Part shown: positions 1-6,452 of the stretch, piece after piece
Layout: each line of letters starts with the position of its first letter
Position numbering within the stretch: the first letter of the stretch is position 1
Assembly (NCBI GenBank): GCA_023435855.1
Contig: JAEZLG010000248.1
Location: 1 to 7,259 of the forward strand
Direction: 5' to 3'
Source of the DNA: Bacillota bacterium
GTDB taxonomy: Bacteria; Bacillota; Clostridia; Christensenellales; CAG-138
DNA length: 7,259 nucleotides
Translations under genes and position numbers: made by a program
Notes under the pieces: model-generated
Told to the model about the DNA's origin: nothing
Databases searched by the model: none
What the model saw: only the letters and a program-made list of their open reading frames with translations

Positions 1-266
1 ACATATTTTACCTTATTTGTCTGTAATTGTCCAATAAAATGGATGCCAAAAGATGAATTTTTATAAAATTCATACTTTTCAAGAAGCTCCTGCACGCGGT
101 TTTCGCCCACATTCTCGATTCCCGAAGGAATAATTTGTGCAACTTTATCCGCACTCATAAATTTTGTGACAGCGATGAGCGTGATATTCTCGCGCCTTCT
201 CCCTGCCTCTTTTGCGGCTTTTGCAACATTGTGAAGAACAGCCGCGCAATTTTCAGCAATCGTCAT
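1..266 (-). CDS. ylmE: YggS/YlmE-family PLP homeostasis protein, N-terminal part (cut by window edge)
   Basis: This gene encodes a PLP-binding protein of the YggS/YlmE/PROSC family, a cytoplasmic single-domain TIM-barrel protein that buffers pyridoxal phosphate and affects amino-acid and B6 homeostasis; no classical enzyme activity is established for the family. I translated it by hand from the minus strand. The first 88 residues are visible and the rest lies beyond position 1. Family motifs are clear: ITLIAVTK at residues 28-35, where K35 corresponds to the PLP-binding lysine; IENVGENRVQE at 50-60; and IHFIGQLQTNK at 75-85. The ATG at 264-266 is preceded by AAGGGGG (274-280) at 7-nt spacing, which fixes the start. 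It lies 128 bp after the HlyD-like gene on the same strand. In Firmicutes it is normally followed by sepF, ylmG, ylmH and divIVA, which would lie left of this window. Confidence 0.93.
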   Translation of the reverse strand, partial: MTIAENCAAVLHNVAKAAKEAGRRRENITLIAVTKFMSADKVAQIIPSGIENVGENRVQELLEKYEFYKNSSFGIHFIGQLQTNKVKY

Positions 267-292
267 AAGATTACCCCCTTTTATGAACACAC

Positions 293-365
293 GCGGCGGG
301 ATGAGATTATCCCACCCTACAAGAAGTTTCCTCCCATGTAGGGCGGCATGCCCACATGCCGCCGC
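293..365. repeat. Two inverted 28-bp REP-like palindromic units (BIME-like pair)
   Basis: Two 28-bp units face each other across a 17-bp spacer (321-337). Unit A is 293-320, read on the minus strand; unit B is 338-365, read on the plus strand. Both have the layout GTAG, an 8-nt stem arm, a 6-nt loop, the matching 8-nt arm, then GC; the next base outward (292 and 366) also matches. The arms are GGTGGGAT/ATCCCGCC in A and GGCGGCAT/ATGCCGCC in B. The loops differ completely, but the stem is kept by a compensatory G-C to C-G change. The outer CCCTAC/GTAGGG ends can pair with each other. This is the architecture of REP/BIME elements. Whether the unit is repeated elsewhere in the genome cannot be seen here. 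Confidence 0.65.
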
Positions 366-372
366 GGTTTTT
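343..372 (+). terminator. Hairpin plus T6 tract on the gene-free strand
   Basis: On the plus strand the GCGGCATG/CATGCCGC stem (343-350 and 355-362, loop CCCA), part of the right REP-like unit, is followed within a few bases by TTTTTT (367-372). This resembles an intrinsic terminator for rightward transcription, although every gene here runs leftward. On the minus strand the hairpin has an A-tract before it and no U-tract after it, so it would not be a canonical terminator for the HlyD-like gene. It may simply be a by-product of the repeat. Confidence 0.35.
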
Positions 373-394
373 TGCGTGTATTTTTGATAGCCTA

Positions 395-1588
395 TTACGG
401 TTTTATATACCTTTGCCCGGCACCCAAAGTATCCGAAGCATTCCTTGCACGGATAACAGCGCGGTCGCCGTTTACGGCCAGCACTTCAACCTCCACACGC
501 TCCGTGCCGTCGGACATAACAAGCTCTATACCCGGGATGCCTTCCTTAACCGAGATTGCGTCAAGAGGTACGTCAAAGCCGGCTGCGTCCTTGCGGATGG
601 TTGCCTTGAGGCTCCGCGCGTTTAAAAGCGAGCCTATGTCCTCGTTAAACTCGATGAGGTTTACAATGCCCGTTTCGTTGATTATAGGCGCAAGCGCAGT
701 GCCCGTATAAGGCCTGTCCACATACCCTTCAAACACCACCGTATACTGCTCGTCCTTCGTAACGCGAAATGCAGAGCCTCTTTGGGTGTTAAATGCGATG
801 TACCAGTGCGAGCTGTCGACCATGCGGTACAAAAGATTGCCGGAAACCGCTCCCGTGCCGCCTGCAGCTCCCTTTATTACGGAGTTCACGAGATCGGCGT
901 TTACATTATCGAGCTTAGCTACATTCAACACATCCTCGTAGCCGTCAAAGTAAAAGCTCACCACACCGTCGCGCACGGCGGTCACGGAGCTTCGCCAACC
1001 CGCAAGCGTATCGAGCTGCTGCTGTTCCGCTAAATAAAGGGCTGTGAGTGTTTCGGAAGGCTGCACATTGGTCTTAAGATATTCGGCACGTTGCTTTAGT
1101 AAGCTTGTCAGCTCATTTTGCAGCGCCAAAAGATCGCCCGTGGCGCCTTTCATGACAAGCGCTACAATCTGCTCTTTTTTTTGCCCAATCTGAAGTGTAA
1201 TGTTTTCAAGACCGGGGTTATCGATGCCTAAAAGCAGGTTCTGCTGCTCTTTGAATACGTCTCGCTGCGCACGGATGACGGACTGCGCCATTTCGTCGCT
1301 ATAGCCCCACTTATAGACCTCGGCGACCGCTGTGCCGCTCGTCACGGAAGCACCCTCATTGACAAGGTACTCCACCCTGTCGTAGCGGTCTACGCTATAG
1401 GTGGTCTCCTCTCTGATGGCAGCAGCACTCACGCTCATCTCCATACGAAGGGTATTTTCGCTCAACACACCCTCACCGTTGCCTCCCGTGAGAATCACGA
1501 CGAGCGTTACGATGAGCGCAACGAGTATACCAACAAAAATATAGAAGCGTGTTTTAACTTTTTTCCTCTGTCTTGCGATATGTGTCAC
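395..1588 (-). CDS. HlyD-like membrane-anchored adaptor protein
   Basis: The product has 397 residues and resembles HlyD/membrane-fusion-type adaptors. A short basic N-terminus (RQRKKVKTR, residues 6-14) is followed by one hydrophobic segment at about 15-34, giving a cytoplasm-in, outside-out topology with no signal-peptidase motif evident. Next come a lipoyl-like half-motif (VEYLVNEGASVTSGTAVAEV, 72-91), a Q/E/K/L-rich region likely to form a coiled coil (about 97-195), the second lipoyl half around 200-220 (SSVTAVRDGVVSFYFDGYEDV), and a beta-rich C-terminal region. No ABC or RND partner gene is present in the window, so an efflux role is not shown; proteins of this kind occur beside ylmE/sepF in Clostridia and may act in the envelope. 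The start is GTG at 1586-1588, 15 nt behind the dUTPase stop and in the same frame as it. The nearest SD-like AAGGGA abuts the GTG directly, so the SD may instead be AAAGG about 12 nt upstream; no other in-frame start precedes the membrane segment. Confidence 0.75.
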   Translation of the reverse strand: MTHIARQRKKVKTRFYIFVGILVALIVTLVVILTGGNGEGVLSENTLRMEMSVSAAAIREETTYSVDRYDRVEYLVNEGASVTSGTAVAEVYKWGYSDEMAQSVIRAQRDVFKEQQNLLLGIDNPGLENITLQIGQKKEQIVALVMKGATGDLLALQNELTSLLKQRAEYLKTNVQPSETLTALYLAEQQQLDTLAGWRSSVTAVRDGVVSFYFDGYEDVLNVAKLDNVNADLVNSVIKGAAGGTGAVSGNLLYRMVDSSHWYIAFNTQRGSAFRVTKDEQYTVVFEGYVDRPYTGTALAPIINETGIVNLIEFNEDIGSLLNARSLKATIRKDAAGFDVPLDAISVKEGIPGIELVMSDGTERVEVEVLAVNGDRAVIRARNASDTLGAGQRYIKP

Positions 1589-1603
1589 TCCCTTGTACGG
1601 CCT

Positions 1604-1966
1604 TTACCCGTTTAGAGCATACCCTTTCTTTTTCGAAAGGCCGTTTTGGCGGTCGAAGTTTTCCTTGTTCTTTGAGACGTATACTTCATAAAGCTCGTCT
1701 GCGGTAAAACCCGCGCGGATGCACATGCTTATAAAAAAATGCAGCACATCCACAAGCTCCTCCTTCACGGCGGCGGGGTCAATTTCCTTCTTATTCTTCC
1801 ACCACTTGAAGTTTACCTCATTGAGGAGCTCACCCAATTCTGCCATTACGGCAAGCACGTCCTTTTGCATCCATTCCTCAAAACTAATACCTTCAAGTCC
1901 CCTGCGCTTGGTGATATCGTCGTCGAGGGATTTTTGCATTTGAAAGATCATGTCAAGCTTGTCCAT
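1604..1966 (-). CDS. dUTPase (dimeric, MazG-like all-alpha NTP pyrophosphatase)
   Basis: This 120-residue cytoplasmic protein belongs to the dimeric dUTPase/MazG-like all-alpha NTP pyrophosphatase superfamily (dUTPase_2 type). The likely reaction is dUTP to dUMP plus PPi, which keeps uracil out of DNA and supplies dUMP for thymidylate synthesis. The metal-binding signature is visible: ELGE at 43-46 (ExxE) with E50, then EELVD at 69-73 (ExxD). It also has the FKWWK stretch (53-57) and the C-terminal NKENFDRQNG...GYALN segment typical of the dimeric dUTPases. The true start is the ATG at 1964-1966, preceded by GGGGGGAA at 8-nt spacing, rather than a TTG 18 nt upstream. The ribosome binding site lies inside the left arm of the inverted repeat. 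The HlyD-like gene follows after 15 nt, so the two are probably cotranscribed. Substrate (dUTP or another NTP) is inferred from family resemblance only. Confidence 0.85.
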   Translation of the reverse strand: MDKLDMIFQMQKSLDDDITKRRGLEGISFEEWMQKDVLAVMAELGELLNEVNFKWWKNKKEIDPAAVKEELVDVLHFFISMCIRAGFTADELYEVYVSKNKENFDRQNGLSKKKGYALNG

Positions 1967-1970
1967 AGTT

Positions 1971-2133
1971 ATTGTTCCCCCCAACTAAATCCTGAAATAT
2001 CTTGGCGGTCTATTTGCTGCCGGTCTATAAAAAATGCTCGAAATCTTGAAGGGCTTCGGCTTCGCCGGACGTTAGGACCCTGACGCCAAATATCCTCACC
2101 AATCTAAATCCATGATTTAGTTGGTGGAACAAT
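1971..2133. repeat. Long imperfect inverted repeat filling the M16-dUTPase gap (MITE-like or RNA structure)
   Basis: The arm at 1971-1991 is repeated in inverse at 2114-2133. Both read ATTGTTCC, then a short variable C/A stretch, then CCAACTAAATC (11 bp perfect). Weaker symmetry continues inward: ATATCTTGGCGGTC on the left corresponds to ATATTTGGCGTC on the reversed right arm. The core between contains two CGGTCTAT direct repeats (2006-2013 and 2021-2028). The element fills the 168-bp gap almost exactly, from 1 bp after the M16 stop to 4 bp before the dUTPase start. No clear target-site duplication and no ORF are seen. It could be a decayed miniature element or a regulatory RNA structure. Confidence 0.6.
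2097..2126 (-). promoter_or_regulatory. Strong local hairpin just after the M16 peptidase stop
   Basis: CACCAA plus CTAAATC (2097-2102 and 2104-2110) pair with GATTTAG plus TTGGTG (2114-2126), giving a 13-bp stem with one bulged base (2103) and a 3-nt loop. In the minus-strand transcript it forms 8 nt after the M16 stop codon. No U-tract follows, so it is unlikely to be a simple terminator; a 3'-end stabiliser or part of a switch is more plausible. Its right half is the same sequence that could otherwise pair with the dUTPase ribosome binding site. Confidence 0.5.
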
Positions 2134-2134
2134 T

Positions 2135-3400
2135 TTACCACTCCATGATGCGTTTTTCTATATCCATTTGCTTCTCGCCCATACGGCCCACAAACGCACC
2201 GCAGATGCGGTTAGGATCGAATACGTACGGGATGATGGCTCGAATGCTCTCCATGGTAACGCTTTCGATGCGCTCCATGATTTCCTCCTCGGTGTGCACC
2301 GTGCCGCGCAACAGCTCTGCCTTGCCTATGGCGTTTGAGCGTGCGGAGGTGCTTTCCTGCCCGAGCATGTAGCTGCCTTTTAACTGCTCCTTGCTGCGCT
2401 TGAATTCCTCCTCGGTGATGCCCTCTTTTACGATTTTATCGAGCTCTTCAAGCATCAGCTTCACGACCTCTTCCGCCTGCTTCTCACCGGTGCCTGCATA
2501 AAGCGCGAAGTAACCGTCGTCAGCATAGGCCGAGGGATAGGAATAGATGGAATACGCAAGCCCGCGCTCCTCGCGGATGTTTTGGAAAAGCCTCGAGCTC
2601 ATGCTGCCGCCCAATGCGTTATTGAGCACAAAAAGCGGGTATTGCCTGTCGTCGTCGTTTTTATAGCCCGGTAGACCTAAGCAGATATGCACCTGCTCAA
2701 CATCTTTCTCAATGGACTTAAACGCGCGCTTGTTCGTGATAATGCACTGCGGCTTGTTCTCCTTAAAAGAAGGCGAGCCGCCCAAAAAATTCTTTTTCAG
2801 TACGTCTAAGAGCTTTTCACGCTCAAAATTGCCCGCACAGGCAACGACGATGTTGTTAGGCTGGTAATGCCTGTCCATATAGCCTTTGATGGCTTCCCCC
2901 GTAAAGGAGCGTACGCTTCCTTCGCTGCCTAAAATGGGCTTAGAATAGGATGAATCAGCGTGCACGATGGTTGATAGCGCCTCGTGTACAAGGTCCTCGG
3001 GCGTATCCTCAACCATCAATATTTCCTCGCAAACAACGCCCTTTTCCTTTTCGATATCGGCAGGGGCAAATTTGGAGTGGCGAATCAGATCGCTTAATAC
3101 ATCCGCTGCAATCTCCATGTGTTCATCGAGCACCTTAGCATAAAGGCATGTACACTCCTTTGCCGTGAATGCGTTGAGGTTGCCGCCTATGCCGTCCATC
3201 TCGGAAGCAATCTCTACGGCGGTACGCTTTTCGGTCCCTTTAAAGAGCATGTGCTCGATGAAGTGCGAAATGCCCGCCTCATTTTCCCTCTCGTAGGAGG
3301 AACCTGCACCGATCCATACACCCATGGATACGGAGCGGAAGGAAGGCATTTGCTCGCCGATGATACGAATGCCGTTTTCGAGTTGGTCGCGAAATACCAT
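2135..3400 (-). CDS. mlpA: M16 family zinc peptidase (MlpA/YmxG-like)
   Basis: This 421-residue protein is an M16B-type metallopeptidase related to the mitochondrial processing peptidase beta subunit and to Bacillus MlpA/YmxG. The inverted zinc motif HFIEH lies at residues 46-50 (ligands H46 and H50, catalytic E49), and E126 in the EEI stretch sits at the spacing expected for the third ligand, so it should be active. The N-terminal M16 half is followed by the inactive-type second half (about 160-400), which carries the conserved IREERGLAYSIYSY stretch (275-288) with the R/Y substrate-binding motif. Length is normal for single-subunit bacterial members. The natural substrate is not known from sequence. 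The ATG at 3398-3400 begins 6 nt after the stop of the deacetylase-like gene and has no recognisable Shine-Dalgarno, suggesting translational coupling. The pnp - ylxY-like - M16 order matches Bacillus. Confidence 0.93.
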   Translation of the reverse strand: MVFRDQLENGIRIIGEQMPSFRSVSMGVWIGAGSSYERENEAGISHFIEHMLFKGTEKRTAVEIASEMDGIGGNLNAFTAKECTCLYAKVLDEHMEIAADVLSDLIRHSKFAPADIEKEKGVVCEEILMVEDTPEDLVHEALSTIVHADSSYSKPILGSEGSVRSFTGEAIKGYMDRHYQPNNIVVACAGNFEREKLLDVLKKNFLGGSPSFKENKPQCIITNKRAFKSIEKDVEQVHICLGLPGYKNDDDRQYPLFVLNNALGGSMSSRLFQNIREERGLAYSIYSYPSAYADDGYFALYAGTGEKQAEEVVKLMLEELDKIVKEGITEEEFKRSKEQLKGSYMLGQESTSARSNAIGKAELLRGTVHTEEEIMERIESVTMESIRAIIPYVFDPNRICGAFVGRMGEKQMDIEKRIMEW

Positions 3401-3406
3401 GGTGTT

Positions 3407-4102
3407 TTACAATACGTCTTTTATAGCGCTAAGACGTATCCCTTTCTCTAAAAATGCATCGATCAGCCTTTGAAGCGCCTTTGCGGCCTCCGACGTGGGC
3501 TGCATCAATACTATACTTCCTTCAATGGGGTTTTGTAATGCGCGTGCGAGAATATCGTCTGCCGTTCCCTTAGCGCATAGTAAATCGGTTGTTGAAAGCA
3601 CCTGCGTAAGATTGAGGGCTTCGGATGCACCCGCGGACACGGCTATGTTGCGGCTTCCCGAATAATATAAGCGGACTGTCGCGCCTGATCCTGCTTCAAT
3701 GGCCTCAAGCGATTGCCTTACATCCTCCGTTACCCAGGAAAGTTTGCCATCCTTATTTGGGTCAAAGCCCATGGTAGCAAGCTCATGCCCATCTTCATAC
3801 ATGCGCTTTAGAAGCTCCGGGTTATTCTTCGCCCATTCACCGCTTACGGCAAATGTCACCTGCGTGTCGTTTTCCTTTAAGGTATCGAGTATGCCTGTAA
3901 GAGCCTGCGCATTCCAACTCACGGTAAACTCGATGGCAATCTTGCCTTCTCCATGCCCGCGGTATACGGGTGAGCCGTAGGAAAGCGCCATGGCCTGCTG
4001 CGCTTCGGGGTTTCCCGTAACGAGATACAGCGTCACGATAAGAATTGCCAAAAGCGCATTAACACTAAATTCAAACACCTTGCCCGGCTTATGTTTTCTC
4101 AT
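3407..4102 (-). CDS. Degenerate polysaccharide-deacetylase-like protein (YlxY/PdaB relative), probable pseudoenzyme
   Basis: The product has 231 residues: a short basic N-terminus, one hydrophobic segment (about 12-29, likely an uncleaved anchor), and a NodB-like domain facing outward. The fold is recognisable from the run KIAIEFTVSW (54-63), ILDTLKENDTQVTFAVSGEW (71-90), NNPELLKRMYEDGHEL (93-108) and GSIVLMQPT (195-203). Family members remove acetyl groups from peptidoglycan or other glycans using a D-H-H metal site. Here the catalytic and metal-binding Asp positions of motif 1 (normally FDD or FDVSW) are T60 and V61; the HxxxH of motif 2 is M111 and P115; and the motif 5 His is Q201. Only the Arg of motif 3 (R144) seems kept. 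The reading frame is intact with a good AAGGGGG site 6 nt before the ATG, so it is probably an expressed non-catalytic protein. It is shorter than Bacillus YlxY. It lies 134 bp after pnp and 6 nt before the M16 gene. Confidence 0.8.
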   Translation of the reverse strand: MRKHKPGKVFEFSVNALLAILIVTLYLVTGNPEAQQAMALSYGSPVYRGHGEGKIAIEFTVSWNAQALTGILDTLKENDTQVTFAVSGEWAKNNPELLKRMYEDGHELATMGFDPNKDGKLSWVTEDVRQSLEAIEAGSGATVRLYYSGSRNIAVSAGASEALNLTQVLSTTDLLCAKGTADDILARALQNPIEGSIVLMQPTSEAAKALQRLIDAFLEKGIRLSAIKDVL

Positions 4103-4178
4103 AAAACAGCCCCCTTGTACAATACGTTCTAAGCTGTTTCATGTTATGCGTTGGGACAAGTATGTATGCTAGTCAACA

Positions 4179-4223
4179 GGGGCAAAGCGAGGCTCTAATG
4201 CCGGCGCTTTGCCCCCTTTTTTT
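4179..4223 (+). terminator. 11-bp hairpin plus T7, oriented against the genes; also the pnp 3' hairpin
   Basis: GGGGCAAAGCG (4179-4189) pairs perfectly with CGCTTTGCCCC (4205-4215); an inner GGC/GCC (4191-4193 with 4200-4202) extends it. One C and seven Ts (4217-4223) follow on the plus strand, a textbook intrinsic terminator for rightward transcription, where there is no gene. Read leftward, the hairpin starts about 20 nt after the pnp stop with A7 before it and a U-poor tail (TGTTGACT), so it would be a weak terminator or a 3'-end stabiliser for pnp. Confidence 0.6.
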
Positions 4224-4236
4224 AAGCAAATCAGGC

Positions 4237-6345
4237 TTATTTCTTGTCGTCCTTTTTATCGTCCGGCAAAAGTCCCTTGCGGGTAAGGTCGATCTTACCC
4301 TGCGGGGTGATGCCTATTACGCGCACGAGTATTTCGTCGCCTAGGCTGACCTCGTCCTCCACCTTTTCCACGAAGTGGTTGGCGAGCGCGTTGATTCTCA
4401 CAAGGCCGTCCTTGCCGGGCTTTAACTCAACAAATGCGCCAAGACCGGGTTTAATGTTTACTACCTTGCCGAGGAACACCTGACCTACCTCAATGTCACG
4501 AACGATCGTGTCGATCATCTTCTTGGCTTCCGCCGCAGCATGTTCGTCCGGAGATGCGATGAACACGCGGCCGTCATCCTCGATATCGATCTTCACGCCG
4601 GTGTCGGCGATGATCTTGTTGATGACCTTGCCGCCCGTGCCGATGACTTCGCGAATCTTATCCGGATGGATGGTGAACTGGAGGATGCGCGGTGCATACG
4701 GGGACATCTCTTTACGCGGTTCGGAGATGGTTTCGAGCATTTTGTCGAGGATAAAGAGCCTGCCGACGCGCGCCTGTTCGAGTGCGCGTGTGAGGATTTC
4801 TCTGTTGATGCCCTTAATTTTAATGTCCATCTGGATGGCGGTGATGCCCTCGCGGGTACCGGCCACCTTAAAGTCCATATCGCCCAAGAAGTCCTCGAGG
4901 CCTTGAATATCGGTCATGATGGCGATGTTGCCGTTTTGATCATCCTTGATAAGGCCCATGGCAACGCCTGCGACAGGCTTTTTAATGGGTACGCCCGCAT
5001 CCATGAGTGCCATCGTGCTCGCGCAGATGGAAGCCTGCGAGGTGGAGCCGTTGGAGCTTATGCCCTCGCTTACAAGGCGGATGCAGTACGGAAATTCCTC
5101 CTCCGAGGGGATCATGGGAAGAAGCGCGCGTTCCGCCAGTGCACCGTGGCCTATTTCGCGACGGCCGGGGCCGCGCATAGGACGCGTTTCACCAACGCTG
5201 TAGGGAGGCATGTTGTACTGGTGCATGTAGCGCTTGTATTCTTCCTCGCCGATTCCGTCGAGCGTTTGCCCGTCGCCCACTGTGCCCAAAGTTGCAACCG
5301 TGAGCACCTGCGTCTGACCGCGCGTGAACACGGCGCTGCCGTGCGTGCGGCTTAAAATACCTACTTCACCCCAGATGGGACGAATCTCGTCGTGCTTGCG
5401 GCCGTCGGGACGGATGCTGCGGTTGATGATCTTATCGCGCACGACTTCTTTGGTCATGTTATAAAGGATGGCGTCAATATCCGACTTGCTGTCCGGATAT
5501 TCAGCGGCAAAGTGCTCAATTGTCTCCGATTTTACCTGCGAGGTACGCGCTTCGCGCTCCTTGCGATCGAAGGTATCAAGTGACCATTCCACCTTATCGG
5601 CAGCATAATCGCGTACGAGCTTCAAGAATGCTTCATCGGGCTTGTACGGCGTAAATTCGATTTTCTCCTTGCCGACTTCAGCATCAATGCCCTTAATGAA
5701 CTCGACAATCTTTTTGATTTCATCGTGCGCCGCCAAAATGGCACCGAGCATTTCGGATTCGCTAAGCTCAACGGCACCGGCTTCGACCATCATAACGGCA
5801 TCGGCGGTACCGGCGACCGTAAGGTGCAATTGGCTCTTTTCCCGTGCAGTGGAATCCGGATTCATCACATACTGCCCATCCACAAAACCTACGGCGATGG
5901 CACCGACAGGACCCATAAAGGGTGCATTGCTGATGGAAAGAGCGGCACTTGCGCCGATCATGGCAAGTATGTCCGGTTGAACATCCTGCTCAACGGACAA
6001 TACCGTAGCAACTACCTGAATATCGTTATAAAATCCCTTTGGGAACAGCGGTCTTAAAGGCCTGTCGATAAGACGGGAAGTGAGAATGGCGCGCTCGGTG
6101 GGCCTGCCCTCGCGTTTGATAAAGCCTCCCGGTATCTTGCCGACAGAGTACATTTTTTCTTCGTACTCAACGCTTAATGGCAGAAAGTCTACGCCGTCGC
6201 GCGGGTTTGATGCGACCGTGGCGCATACGAGAACGGCGGTCTCGCCGCATCGCACGAGCACGGATCCACCCGCCTGCTCGGCGTACTTGCCCGTTTCGAT
6301 CGTGAGCGTGCGGCCCGCGATCTCCGTTGTGAATGTTCTTTGCAT
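4237..6345 (-). CDS. pnp: Polynucleotide phosphorylase (PNPase)
   Basis: PNPase degrades RNA 3' to 5' by phosphorolysis, releasing NDPs, and works as a cytoplasmic trimer in mRNA turnover. The 702-residue length is normal. Domain order is complete: a first RNase PH-like domain (about 1-215) with FIKREGRP (75-82) in the place of the FFRR loop; an all-alpha linker; a catalytic RNase PH domain (about 308-545) with RTHGSAVFTRG (333-343), SSNGSTSQAS (430-439) and LGDMDFKVAGT (487-497), in which D485, D491 and K493 match the catalytic Asp-Asp-Lys set of E. coli; a KH domain with the GTGG loop (569-572); and an S1 domain (about 620-690) ending in a charged DDKKDDKK tail. The ATG at 6343-6345 is chosen because PNPase homology begins there and AAGGAG lies 9 nt upstream; upstream in-frame ATGs at 6450 and 6375 lack both. 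It has its own promoter behind the rpsO terminator. Confidence 0.98.
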   Translation of the reverse strand: MQRTFTTEIAGRTLTIETGKYAEQAGGSVLVRCGETAVLVCATVASNPRDGVDFLPLSVEYEEKMYSVGKIPGGFIKREGRPTERAILTSRLIDRPLRPLFPKGFYNDIQVVATVLSVEQDVQPDILAMIGASAALSISNAPFMGPVGAIAVGFVDGQYVMNPDSTAREKSQLHLTVAGTADAVMMVEAGAVELSESEMLGAILAAHDEIKKIVEFIKGIDAEVGKEKIEFTPYKPDEAFLKLVRDYAADKVEWSLDTFDRKEREARTSQVKSETIEHFAAEYPDSKSDIDAILYNMTKEVVRDKIINRSIRPDGRKHDEIRPIWGEVGILSRTHGSAVFTRGQTQVLTVATLGTVGDGQTLDGIGEEEYKRYMHQYNMPPYSVGETRPMRGPGRREIGHGALAERALLPMIPSEEEFPYCIRLVSEGISSNGSTSQASICASTMALMDAGVPIKKPVAGVAMGLIKDDQNGNIAIMTDIQGLEDFLGDMDFKVAGTREGITAIQMDIKIKGINREILTRALEQARVGRLFILDKMLETISEPRKEMSPYAPRILQFTIHPDKIREVIGTGGKVINKIIADTGVKIDIEDDGRVFIASPDEHAAAEAKKMIDTIVRDIEVGQVFLGKVVNIKPGLGAFVELKPGKDGLVRINALANHFVEKVEDEVSLGDEILVRVIGITPQGKIDLTRKGLLPDDKKDDKK

Positions 6346-6385
6346 GTCTTCATGCTCCTTCTCTTCTTTATTCATATTCTTTGTT

Positions 6386-6415
6386 ATTATAACCAAATTT
6401 AGCCGTAAGCCGCAA
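6386..6415 (-). promoter_or_regulatory. Sigma-A type promoter of pnp
   Basis: On the minus strand a perfect TATAAT (6386-6391) lies 18 nt downstream of TTGCGG (6410-6415), a weak -35 that keeps TTG. Transcription would start near 6379, giving a leader of about 35 nt that carries the AAGGAG site. The promoter sits between the rpsO terminator and pnp, so pnp can be expressed independently of rpsO. Confidence 0.65.
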
Positions 6416-6452
6416 TAGTAAGCACCTAAAATAGGACAAAAAGTGTACAAAT

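Noticed and set aside
1967..1984. TTG start adding 6 residues to the dUTPase
   Set aside because: The TTG lies within or before the GGGGGGAA ribosome site used by the ATG at 1966.
4171..4176. TTGACT, a -35-like box between pnp and the deacetylase-like gene
   Set aside because: No acceptable -10 box occurs 16-18 nt downstream, and a CATACATA stretch lacks a matching sigma-E -35 element.
5202..5216. GTAGGGAGGCATG inside pnp, resembling the start of the 28-bp REP-like unit
   Set aside because: It encodes the conserved NMPPYS stretch of PNPase, and the downstream half of the palindrome is absent.
4540..5355. A 271-codon open frame on the plus strand
   Set aside because: It is wholly antisense to the catalytic part of pnp, has no homology that I recognise and no supported promoter; it is a shadow of GC-rich coding sequence.
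6346..6450. N-terminal extension of PNPase from an ATG at 6450
   Set aside because: The extra 35 residues do not resemble PNPase and would cover the predicted pnp promoter. The ATG at 6345 has a proper AAGGAG site and begins the conserved domain.
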